From the NCBI GenBank assembly GCA_019693395.1, contig JAAMXP010005677.1, forward strand, positions 1-16,236: a stretch of 16,236 nt of DNA. The letters are read 5' to 3'. Shown piece by piece: positions 1 to 8,938 of the stretch. The stretch's first letter is position 1, and every line of letters starts with the position of its first letter. This stretch comes from Ettlia oleoabundans (taxonomy: Eukaryota; Chlorophyta; Chlorophyceae; Chlamydomonadales). Below the pieces are notes generated by a model. That model did not search any database, was not told the origin of the DNA, and was given only the letters and a program-made list of their open reading frames with translations. The position numbers and the translations under genes were made by a program.

Positions 1-345
1 GGGTGAGTGGGGTGGGTGGGGGGCTCTCGTGATGGTTTGGCATGTGGATGGAGGCTTGTGGGGTTTGATATGGGGCAACGACTTGTCATGATAGGGACAA
101 GCAGCAAGCGGCAGCACCACCTACTCCATGCAGGGGGTTTGGGTAGGCCTGGGCGCAAGCCGGGACCTTTGCTACGCTGTTAAACAGAAAGGCTGTCGGG
201 CAGGCAGGCAACACACGGTTGTAGGCAGGTGGGCAGGCTGACTGACTGGCAGACCACTTCAGCCTCAACAGCTCAGGAAGAACTGTCAAGAAGCAAAGCG
301 TGATTGCGTTCCTTTATGTTTTACAGAACCATACACAAAAATCGT
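1..345. other. No supported exon; probably intron of the WD40 gene
   Basis: The last visible donor of the WD40 gene is at 351-346. Left of it I found no acceptor followed by propeller-like sequence. The first 25 bases are G/T-rich on the plus strand. Confidence 0.4.
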
Positions 346-351
346 GCTCAC

Positions 352-3300
352 CTGCCACCCAGCGACCATCAGGTGAGGCCGCCGCCAGGTTGCACGGCAC
401 CGGAAACGGTCCCAGCGCCGCCGTCCGAAATCTCTCACCATTGAAGATGTGCTGTCCAAGGTGACCGTCCAGTACAGCACCTGCGGCTGCCTGTGCCACA
501 GCCCTGACTATACGTGCCTCCACTGCTGCGGCATCGGTGGGAGCAAGTGCTGCTGGTGGGGGCGGTGTGGGGCTGGCAAGCAACTGCCAGGTCACTCGGG
601 CGCCGGCCGCGTGCTGGGTTGTGCGGAAGAAGTTGACCTGCGGCGATGAAGGAGTGAGGTACATTTGATTGCGAGTGAGATACGGTAATATGAATGGTTC
701 AACACAATAGCATACGCTGGTCCTTCAAAAAACAACAACAAAGTGGGCCCGCTCGCAGCAGACGCACAAACCCCCGCTTGCAAGAAGGCAGTTCCTCCGT
801 GGCACCATTCACCAGCTAGTCTCACCGGTTGCATCTGCCAGTGGGGTGACTTCTGGCCTAAATTGGCACATAGCATCTGCTGGGGCCGCAAATCACCGCC
901 GCTGCTGCCACTGCTGCTGCCGCTGCTGCTGCTTAATGAACTGCCGTCTTCTGGCAGGTCAAACACATACACGTAGCGGCTCTGCACGGCGCACAGGTGG
1001 AGGAAAAATAGTGCTGCGGGCTGGACACATGTGTGGGCCAGCGAGGTTCTAAATAACTTGAGGATCTCCTTGACTGGCGCTTGCAGACTCAACATTGCGA
1101 TGTGTATAATGCTTGCCCACCGTCACGTGCTGCTCGCCAGTCAAACCAGTCAGAGGATCAATGCTATCGGCCTGCCACTCGCCTGATCTGCCGCCAGCAG
1201 CCGCTGCCTGCCGGCCACCAAGCCGAACCGCACTCCATTGCACATGCCCTCCATGTCATACGGGGACTGCAAAGGGGCAGCACAGGACAGCAAAGGAAGG
1301 GGGAGGTTGCAAGAGAGCAATGTAGAGGACGTCGTCAGGGGACTGCACTGAGGCAGCTCAAGACAGCAAACTCGAGCTAAGATGCCATATGAGGGCTGCT
1401 GCAGCAGGGCAAGAAAGCAGGCAGTAGGGGTAAACATGCCATATGGGGACTGTGAGGCCCGCGCAAGGAAGCAAAGTAGAGGTGAAGATGTCATATGGGG
1501 ACCGCAGAGCGGCAGCACAGCACAGCACAGCACAGCACGGTCTAGCTAAGATGCCATACGGGGGCTGCTGAAGCGCAAGAGAACAGGCAGTAGAAGCAAA
1601 GATGCCATATGGGAACTGTGAGGGGCAGAGCCAGTCCGCAAACCAGCAATACAGCTGCTGGATAAGATGTGATCAGATCCACCATATCCATCAACTCGGA
1701 GTGAACAGAGGAGCAAGCGTCCCCACAACACAGACTCTGCTCAGAATGTGTGCAAGGTATCGCCGCAGCATTGAGCATTCGCTCGTAACGAGGAAGGATT
1801 GTAGCAACAGATCAAGCCAACGTGCAGGCATGTGCAAGACCTAAAAGTAGGCTGCATTGCGCACCTGTCTGGCTTGCAATGGGTCCAGACCAAGCGCAAA
1901 CACGCCACGCAGCATGACAGCTGCAGGGCTTGACTGCGCCTGCTGCTGGCCTAGCTGCTGCCCTGGCTGCTGCTGCTTGTGTTGATCCTGCTGATGTGTC
2001 ACTCCCGGAAAGGCGGTGGGCTGCTTGCCCTTAGCTGTGTCACTCACACGCTGTGCCGTTGCTGAGTACATTTCTGTTGCTACACTTGCTGCTGCTGCGC
2101 ATGCTCCCCCTGCTACTGCGGCTGGGACAGGGCCATGATCGGCACAGGTCTTGGCACCAAAATCTTGCTGAGAAGGTGCTACGAGGAACGTCAGGTTCTG
2201 GAAAGCAACGGGAAAGCAACAGGAGCAGCAGCAGGCAAGGGGGACTCAAGAGGCAGAAAAAACGTCAGCATTCACCACAACCACCGCCAGCAACACCCTT
2301 TTGAGGAAAATCAAGCTCTGGAAACACAACAACAGCAGCAAGCAGGGCATCGAGGTTTAGTGTGGCCTCTTGACATGCCACAAAACAAGACCCTGCATTC
2401 AACACAACCACCAGCAGCAACACCTAACCACATTTGGGTGGGCAACAGCTACTGCTGCCCCACTGCGAGATCGAGCAGCAGGGGCCAGGCACATGCGTAC
2501 CTGCCGTGCAAGAGCTTGCACCTGACTTTGGTTGGGCAGGGCCAGGGGGGTGTAGAAGTAGTTGACGCCTTGAAGCTCTAGACCTGACTGCAGCGGCGGC
2601 CTGCGGTGATGGTGCAGACAGATGGGGTGCGGTGGGTGTGGGGTGGGGTGGGGAAGTGCAAGACAAGAATGGCAGCCGGCGGCCTGCAAGATGGAGCAGA
2701 GAGAGATGGGGGGCAGTTTATGAGATTTCCAATGCAGCAGCAGCCTGCAATGACCAAGCAGAGAGAGATGGGGGCAGTTGTGGAATTTCAGAAAGCGCTG
2801 CCACGCGTGCGCAAACCTAGCTATCACGTAAACCTAGCTAGCACCTGATATCGCCACAGGAACAGCCTGAGCACAACAACACCTTGAGAATAAAAACTGG
2901 CAGCCACACAATGCACCACGCAGGCATGCTTTTTGTCACAAGACCAGAATAGAGTTGCTGCATTTATCTATGATTGCCATGTCCTACGCCGCCGCAATGC
3001 GTGTATGAGCCTCGCTGGCTCCGAATCCGCTCTGTAAGTCAAGTCAAGAAAAATCACCCGCCAGGCCAAACAGGAGGCAGCTTTGAGGCGTGAGACCACA
3101 GAGCAAAGGCGTAACGGCGCAGCACAGCGCTGCGGAGCGCAGCACAGAGCAGCAGCTCCAGTGCACTACAGCAGCCTCCTAGCGCAACGCAGGTCCCAGC
3201 ACTGCGCAGCAGCTTTCACCGCAGCTAAATAGCGCAAATCACAGCTCAAAACACAAGTCACAGCTCAGCGCCTGCCTGGGGGCTGCCGAGGGATCCAGGG

Positions 3301-5452
3301 AATAGAAGGTCAGCAGGCCGCCCTCTCCACCGGTGGCAATGAAACGCCCATCTGGCGACAGGGCCAGGCTGTAGATGTCCCGGAGAGCCTGGAAGCCACC
3401 CAGGCGTACCGCACCGGGCTGCAGGGAGGAAAATATAGGCGGGGCGGTTGAGAGGTATGGAGAGCCTGGAAACCACCCGGTCGCTCGGCACCGGGCTGCA
3501 GGGAGGAAAGAATACGCGGGACCATTGAAAGGTAAGGAGAGCCTGGAAGCAACCTAGTCGCACCGGGCTACAGCGAGGATGATGCAAGGAGGGACGGCAA
3601 GGCAGGAGGAACATAAGACGTCACAGAATGGTAGCAACAGTGATTGCATAGCAGGTGACAGCTTGGAAGCAAATGCAGGCACTCCCAAGCTGCAAGAAGG
3701 CTAAGATGCTAAACCTCGGGTTTCCACCGTGGAGTACAGACTTTCCAGTCCCTGCCAGTTCCCAAGCCTCCAGCCTCAGCAACAACCATTACTGCCCATG
3801 CCCGCCAGAGTTGCTCTGACTTCTGTGCACGCCGCACCACCTGATCACACACCTGGCTGATTCCAAGGTTCTTCACGCTGCCAGGTGGCGGCAGCAGCCA
3901 TGCCACCACGCCCAGCGCATCGAACGTGACAGCAACAAGGCCGCCTGACGTGCCTGGTGTGGGCGGCAATTGGGCTACAGCCAGTGCATCCGCCGACTGA
4001 AAATGGTGCGACCTGAGGGCGCAAGAAGGGCAGAAAGAACAAATGATGATTCATCCAGACAAATATGTAGAAGCAGTAACCTTCGCGCCATGCAGGCAGC
4101 ACTGACAGGCAGCATCGGTCAACCAAACTTGTAGACATCAACAGAATCAAGCTGACAAGACGAGGCTGGATAGGCTAACACGTTAATGTTCAGGCACGAG
4201 TGCGACCCTCCTGCCAAGCACAGCCTGCTGAGGCAGCCCAGCAAGAACCGCATAGCTCACGCTGTGTGCACTCCATAGGCTGCGTAACCAGGGCAGATGT
4301 GCCGCCCTGCAGTTTGTGCGGCCAGCTGTTGTGCTGCCTCTTGTTCGCCGGGAGCTGCAGCCGAGACAGGCAGGCAAGCAGGGTCGGGTAGACAGGTGGG
4401 CAGGCAGGGGAGTATGATTGGATTCAACTCAGCGCGCACAGCAGCATGGCGAGAGAGCGGTGGTATTATGCAATACTCGAGTAGCTGACCCAAGACAGCA
4501 CATTTTACAGAGCTCTGTCTGTTGTGTGACTGGGCTGCCCAAGCGTTTCAGGAACACGTACCCAAATCCTCCGACTCCATTGAGTCTGCTTCACTGCCAT
4601 CCTCCTCGTCGTCCCAATCCTCATTCCAGACCTGCACACACCCAGTGATGAGCGTCTTGCTGCCAAGGGATGGGCAGGGTCAGGTGCTTGCTATGCCAGG
4701 GTTTGTGTACATGATTCCAGATGCGGGACCCACGATTTTCAAGGCTATCACATACAGTGCATACGCAGCACTCAAAGCATTGCCAGAAACATGCTGACAT
4801 GCTGGGTGCGCCACGAACAGACATGGTACAGGCAGCAGGAATGGTGCAGCAAGTCACCCACCCCCAGTTCATCGTCAGCATCCAACTCATCTGGAAAGTC
4901 TTCATCTACAGAGCAGACAAAATGCAGAAAGTGCTGATCTCAAGTCAGGCTTTTGGATCCAAGTTCGTTACTACCAAAAAAAGGAGCCACCTATGAAAGA
5001 CAGATTGTAGGAAGGGGGCCATACGGCCGAAGGGCCGCCTATTCTCCGACAGCAGGGATAACCCGACAGCAGGAAAGAACCGAGATCTGTCAGCGCCGCT
5101 CACCATCCACAGCATCTAGCCAGTCCATCTCCTCCTCCCCCTCCTCCTCATCGCTAAACCAATATTCCGCCTCTGCATCTTCGTCTGCCATAGCTGCCTG
5201 CCCACCATTGGGTGAGGGTGCTGCTGCTCCCGCCCCTGCCTGGTGGGCGGCACCCTCTTCTGCGGCGTGCTCAGGCGCTGCACGTTCCGGCGCATCGTTA
5301 TCCTCCCCGACGGCGTCGTGTGGAGCGCCTACAGGCAGCGGCACGCCGTCATGAACAGCACAAGGGTTTTGCGCAAGCAAGTACTCATCAGAAGCGAATG
5401 GCGGAGTTGGCTCGCTGCTTCTTTGATGCATACCTGGATGGTTGCTCGACAT
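352..5452 (-). CDS. WD40-like protein with acidic N-terminus, partial (runs off left edge)
   Basis: Exons (minus, high to low): 5452-5104, 4905-4862, 4631-4562, 4354-4261, 4012-3853, 3418 to about 3290, 2587-2501, an exon ending at 1865, 1171-1094, 981-826 and 637-352. Phases agree across the first six and the last three; the 3' end of exon 6 and the 5' end of exon 8 are unsettled. The N-terminus is acidic: EYWFSDEEEGEEEMDWLDAV (exon 1), DEDFPDELDADDELG (exon 2), VWNEDWDDEED (exon 3). Propeller-like strands follow: GGLVAVTFDALGVVAWLL (exon 5), IYSLALSPDGRFIATGGEGG (exon 6), RYVYVFDLPEDG (exon 10), VPCNLAAASPDGRWVAG (exon 11). SPDGR before a hydrophobic strand is typical of WD40 blades. A Ser/Gly tract in exon 10 comes from a CAG-type repeat. 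The last donor is at 351-346 and the next exon is not visible. I cannot name an orthologue; some plant WD40 proteins also have an acidic N-terminus. That this is one gene is an inference. Confidence 0.6.
895..933. repeat. CTG/CCG-type trinucleotide tract inside WD40 exon 10
   Basis: The repeat reads CTGCTGCCGCTGCTG on the plus strand and codes for a Ser/Gly tract on the minus strand, in frame. It is a coding microsatellite likely to vary in length. Confidence 0.7.
1250..1665. repeat. Degenerate minisatellite, unit about 50-65 bases, in a WD40-gene intron
   Basis: About eight imperfect units are seen, best marked by GATGCCATATGGGGACTG-like starts near 1381, 1435, 1487, 1550 and 1601, each followed by GGCA(G)-rich and AAGCA(GG)-rich parts. 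A short CACAG run sits inside it at about 1512-1538. It lies between the exons ending at 1865 and starting at 1171. No coding role is seen. Confidence 0.7.
2175..2430. repeat. Two-copy degenerate direct repeat, about 125 bases
   Basis: GCATTC(A)CACAACCACC(G/A)CCAGCAACACC-like blocks at about 2268 and 2394, and TCTGGAAA blocks at about 2195 and 2316, give the same spacing. It lies in the WD40-gene intron after the exon at 2587-2501. This is simple intronic expansion. Confidence 0.5.
2588..3289. other. Long WD40-gene intron with short repeats
   Basis: No exon is supported between exon 6 (about 3290) and exon 7 (2587). A GCAGAGAGAGATGGGGGCAG-like segment occurs at about 2696 and again at about 2759. 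The stretch 3115-3270 is rich in GCGCAGCACAG and CACAGCTCA words. The exact start of the intron is unsettled because no strong GT donor in the right phase follows exon 6. Confidence 0.5.
3383..3583. repeat. Three-copy 77-base tandem repeat over a WD40-gene acceptor
   Basis: Copies start at about 3383, 3460 and 3537, each with GAGAGCCTGGAA and a CACCGGGCTGCAGGGAGGA-like end (plus strand). On the minus strand each copy carries a TGCAG or TGTAG acceptor and the first bases of exon 6. Only the copy at 3383 continues into the WD40 frame; the 77-base step puts the upstream copies out of frame with it. Confidence 0.85.
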
Positions 5453-5788
5453 CGACAGGCCTGCTCGTTGGTGTTGCTGGGCAAGGAGGCGGCAATGGGT
5501 GCGCAGAATGTTGCTGCTGCTAAACTATATGCTGGTCTCGAGGACGTTCCGGAACACGGGAGGAGTAAGCAGGCAGCATGGATCCGTGTGAGACGACAGA
5601 TTGGGGCAGTGTGCCATGTGGCGCCTTGTTGGCGCTGCTGCCGCCACTTACTGGTAGTGGGTGGCAGCTGACAGCGGCACTTTCTCTGCACATTACACGT
5701 GGTAGGGGATGGCCACATTCACTGCGCAACGGAATGGTATGCTGTCGCGTTCCTTACACGCAGCCAGAACACCAACAGTGTTGACTAA
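5453..5788. other. Short intergenic region between thioesterase and WD40 genes
   Basis: This stretch of 336 bases separates the thioesterase stop from the assumed WD40 start, both on the minus strand. It must serve as the 3' end of the first gene and the promoter of the second. No motif beyond the TGTAA strings is clear. A non-coding 5' exon of the WD40 gene could lie here or further upstream. Confidence 0.45.
5754..5758 (-). terminator. Candidate TGTAA polyadenylation signal for the thioesterase gene
   Basis: The minus strand reads TGTAA about 30 bases after the thioesterase stop. A second TGTAA lies at 5693-5697. Either would fit a chlorophyte 3' end and leave room for the promoter of the WD40 gene that starts near 5452. 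Confidence 0.4.
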
Positions 5789-8276
5789 TCAGAACTTTAA
5801 CAGTGTTAACTGATCTGCGATGATTTGTAACCATATCGACTTGCTGTTTTTGTCCAGTGGCCACAAGTGGTTGCCTTCCACCTCTACCAGCTGAAATTGG
5901 CCACAAGTAAACCGCCTCCACTCCTGCGTAGCAGCACATGGGCCCACCAAATTGAGTGCTGCTATGTTGTAGAATGGAGGCATACTGCCACTGCAATGTG
6001 AGGAGGCGATTTTTCAAACAGGCATACAGCCATGGCCCAAGAAATCTCGACGATGTTTCTCACTTGTACCATATGCTGCTTGATGCGCCGATCGTGGGTG
6101 CCCCAAAATGCAGTGAGTGGGAAGTTGAAAGGCGATGCATGCGAGTGTCCATGCACATACTCATCGAACAATGTAAAATCAGCTCGCATGAGCGCCTGTA
6201 GAAGGCAGCAAGGCAGAGGTATGTTAATGGTAATCCGTGCTTATGACCACTCAGTTCAATCAAACAGCCCGCTCACATTCATATGGGCAGTGTACCGCAG
6301 TGTACTACAACATATGCAACAACTTTAGTGGACTTGTCCAAACTTGTGGTGTAGCGAAGCTCTGCCAGATGGCCATATGGTACATCAACACGTGCTTCAC
6401 TTTCCCACACCTGATAAGTACCCCATAGGGCAGGCGAAAAGACCACTTCATTTACATCCCACCCTCGGCACTCATCCTGCAGTTCATAAGCTTTTTGGTC
6501 ATCCCGCTAGTGTTGTTGCACTACTGGCATGCACGGTACGATCAGAATCAAAACACTACACACATTCACCGAGTCCAGGTTGGGCTGCACCTTGAACTGC
6601 TCTTCATCTAGACCTCGTTGCTGCCGCCAAGGTCGCTCGTCCCAAGGAATATCAGGGGCCGCCATGGCTGCACAATGGGACCATAAAAGTCTGAAGTTGA
6701 CAGATTAACAGGCTAATGTCAAATCAGCATCTGATATGATCTGAAAACTCAAGCAGCTGTCCATGCCACGATAGTGGTTAATTTATGGGACAATGGCAGT
6801 CAGGACACCTCGCTCGCGTTCAATAACGTGGCGCCAGATTGTCAGACACACAGGAGTGCAGGGCATCAAGTGAAGCTTGCCTGAGAAGAAGACCTTAAGG
6901 GGCATTGGCAGGCCCTGGTGCTGAACCAAACACAAAAACTCGTAAGCATTCCAGGTGCCCACACTGTGTGCCACTATCTGCATAGCATGCTATGGCCATC
7001 ATTCTCTGAAAACGCATGCACGGCTCATTTGCAGTATGATCTTGTCAAAGGCAGCTGCAACAACAGGTATAACCCTCAACAGCTTGTACATGCAACACTG
7101 CAATTGCAACAAACACCCTGCTTGCAACGTAGGTATGGCAGCGCATCAGCATAATGTCAGTCCAAATGCCTAAGAAGGCGCATTTTTGCCCTGTCTGGCT
7201 ACAGTCTGCGTCTCACCACGTAAGGCACCTCCAGAAGCCGGCTAGCCACCACTGGCAGCAGTGCCGCCGCCAACGCTTCACAAGTAGTGAAGGGCGGCTC
7301 CTTGTTGCGCATGTTGCGACCTGGCGGCTGCACTGCCAAGCACTCGGCATTATTGGCACGACACCAATCCTACAGGTACAGGCAGGGTAAGATGAGGTAA
7401 GCAGTCACTCTTCGCCAAGTCTGCCACGCACTATGCCAGGCCAGACGAATGCTCACCAGGAGTGGTGAGGGTGCACGGCGCACCCCAGTCCCCTCAGAAG
7501 TGTACATGTCCTCGGCACTGCCCGCATTAGGGAAGCACAAAATGCGCATTCTGCGTAAGGGTGCAAACCACACACGCAAAGCAGGTCATGTTGCAGTGGT
7601 TCTGTGGTTTGGAGGGCAGCGCGGTGTAGTTGTTGAATTGCACGTTGAGGCCGGCAAACGCTGCTGCTGAGGGGACGGATGCATACAGCAGCAGCGTCAC
7701 TTGGCGACTGCACCTGGGCTTGTCACGAGCTGTTCTGCTGAGCTCAACCCCAGGAAACCACCGCTTGAAGAGGGCCGCATCGGGGGGTGGGAAGCGGGCA
7801 ACCAAGTCTGCCATCAAAGGCTGCGGTGGGGCCACCTTGGGAGCAGCACGCTCAGGCGGGGGCTTGCCACCAGTTTTGAAATACTTTCTGATTTTTCCTT
7901 CAGGCCTGAACACAAACCAGGAAGGACGACCACTGGTGCTTGCTGAGGGTGACTTGCGCTGATTGACGCAGCAAGCACCGGCAGCGGCAGATGGGATGGC
8001 AGCGGGCACCCCGCAGCAATCCCACCAGGTCCGCGCCTCCTCCGGCGGTTCAGGCACGTCGTACCCCTCCTCTTCAGCCTTCTCTTTCAGCACCTGCAAG
8101 TCCTTGCGAGAACAGCAGCAATGTCAAGCGGGCAACCACTGGTCAACATCACCACCCTACATCGGCCGTTGCAGCGCTTTCGCATCTCATTTTTTAAGGT
8201 GGTGTCGCGTACCGGAAACGCGTCAGCACACCTCTATCAAGTTGATGGCGCGCACTTCGGCTTCTGTCAGCGTCAT
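5789..8276 (-). CDS. Type II thioesterase (alpha/beta hydrolase) with novel N-terminal region
   Basis: Nine exons: 8276-8232, 8093-7714, 7550-7457, 7369-7217, 6977-6881, 6667-6591, 6476-6411, 6195-6064, 5923-5789. All phases agree, giving 392 residues and a TGA stop. Residues about 142-392 follow the type II thioesterase pattern: MRILCFPNAGSAEDMY at the start, AVQPPGRNMRNKEPP, the nucleophile elbow AHSVG (Ser229), LMRADFTLFDEYV, FWGTHDRR (Asp339) and EGNHLWPL (His367). The Ser-Asp and Asp-His distances (110 and 28) are close to those of bacterial enzymes. The family hydrolyses acyl thioesters from carrier proteins, editing stalled polyketide or peptide synthases or releasing medium-chain fatty acids. 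Residues 1-141 match no domain I know: a charged helix-like start, WWDCCGVP, a Ser/Ala-rich stretch and FFxRW-like hydrophobic patches; there is no obvious transit peptide. The elbow has Ala where GHSxG is usual. Intron 5 has a GC donor. The substrate is unknown. Confidence 0.87.
6668..6880 (-). other. GC-AG intron 5 of the thioesterase gene
   Basis: The donor reads TCTCAG then GCAAGC and the acceptor TTGTGCAG. Only this donor joins KVFFS in phase to AMAAPDIPWDERPW. The nearest GT donor (after CTTAAG) would give a frame that stops within 20 codons of the next exon. Confidence 0.8.
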
Positions 8277-8938
8277 GCTTCCCGGCGCGCAGACAATACA
8301 CAATAGAATAAGAGCGATGGTCGAGCGTCGAAGAAAGGAATTTCCATAAAATACCAGAAACGTAGCGCGCGCAGCAGGACTAGCTAGGCGCCGGCGCTGT
8401 GAGGCATCCCAGGCCAGCCCCTTTTGTTGGATCATCGGCGACCCATGAGACCATGAGTAGTGAATTCGCTGAGTACAAGCTAGCCTTTGAATAGCCAATT
8501 CAAGTGCAGTTGCGATGTCGATCACCGCCAGGCCCCTGTAGACAGACCTGTGGTTGTGTGAATGTTTGTGGGTGGCATGGCACACCAAGGTATAAAACAC
8601 TTGCGGACAACTTACGAGCGCCACTTTCGGCATGCAACACATGAGATAGCGCACAGAAAAATTCAGCTCTACGTGTTACAGACTGGAAGAGGCAGGCACA
8701 AGAGTGACAGAAGAGAAGAGTCTTTCGAGTGTGTATCACGATTAGCGCAAGCCAGGTGGACAACTTCTTGAATGACACCAGCAGGTAGGCATGCAAAGGA
8801 GTAATTGATGGGGCTCAGTGGGTCTTTGAAGGCGTTCGAGTTGACTCGGGCTGCGTCGTACAACAGAGCAGCGGCCTGTTGCATAAAGCTGGCCGAACAT
8901 AGCCCTGCCGCAAACCCGCGGTGCCAAGATAGTTGCTG
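8277..8938. other. Intergenic region: UBP 3' end and thioesterase promoter
   Basis: This stretch of 662 bases lies between the UBP stop and the thioesterase start. On the minus strand it should hold the UBP 3' untranslated region and the thioesterase promoter and leader. A TATAAAA string near 8591 is on the plus strand and has no plus-strand gene after it. No coding exon is supported. Confidence 0.5.
8676..8680 (-). terminator. Candidate TGTAA polyadenylation signal for UBP
   Basis: The minus strand reads TGTAA about 260 bases after the UBP stop codon. TGTAA is the usual polyadenylation signal of chlorophyte nuclear genes, and 3' untranslated regions of some hundreds of bases are normal there. 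The site is chosen by position only; five-base matches also occur by chance. Confidence 0.4.

Noticed and set aside
1250..1665. CRISPR array
   Set aside because: Units are degenerate, contiguous and of varying length, with no identical repeats around unique spacers, and the DNA is eukaryotic.
2399..2827. Minus-strand frame of 142 codons as a full gene
   Set aside because: Only the part at 2587-2501 has splice sites and a propeller-compatible sequence; the rest is low-complexity intron.
4562..4905. A separate DSS1/SEM1 gene
   Set aside because: The exons join in phase to the acidic exon before and to the exon after, and the conserved C-terminal helix of DSS1 is missing.
7963..8349. Plus-strand frame of 128 codons
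   Set aside because: It is antisense to thioesterase exon 2, with no motif of its own.
8589..8598. TATAAAA as a promoter
   Set aside because: It faces the plus strand, where no gene follows.
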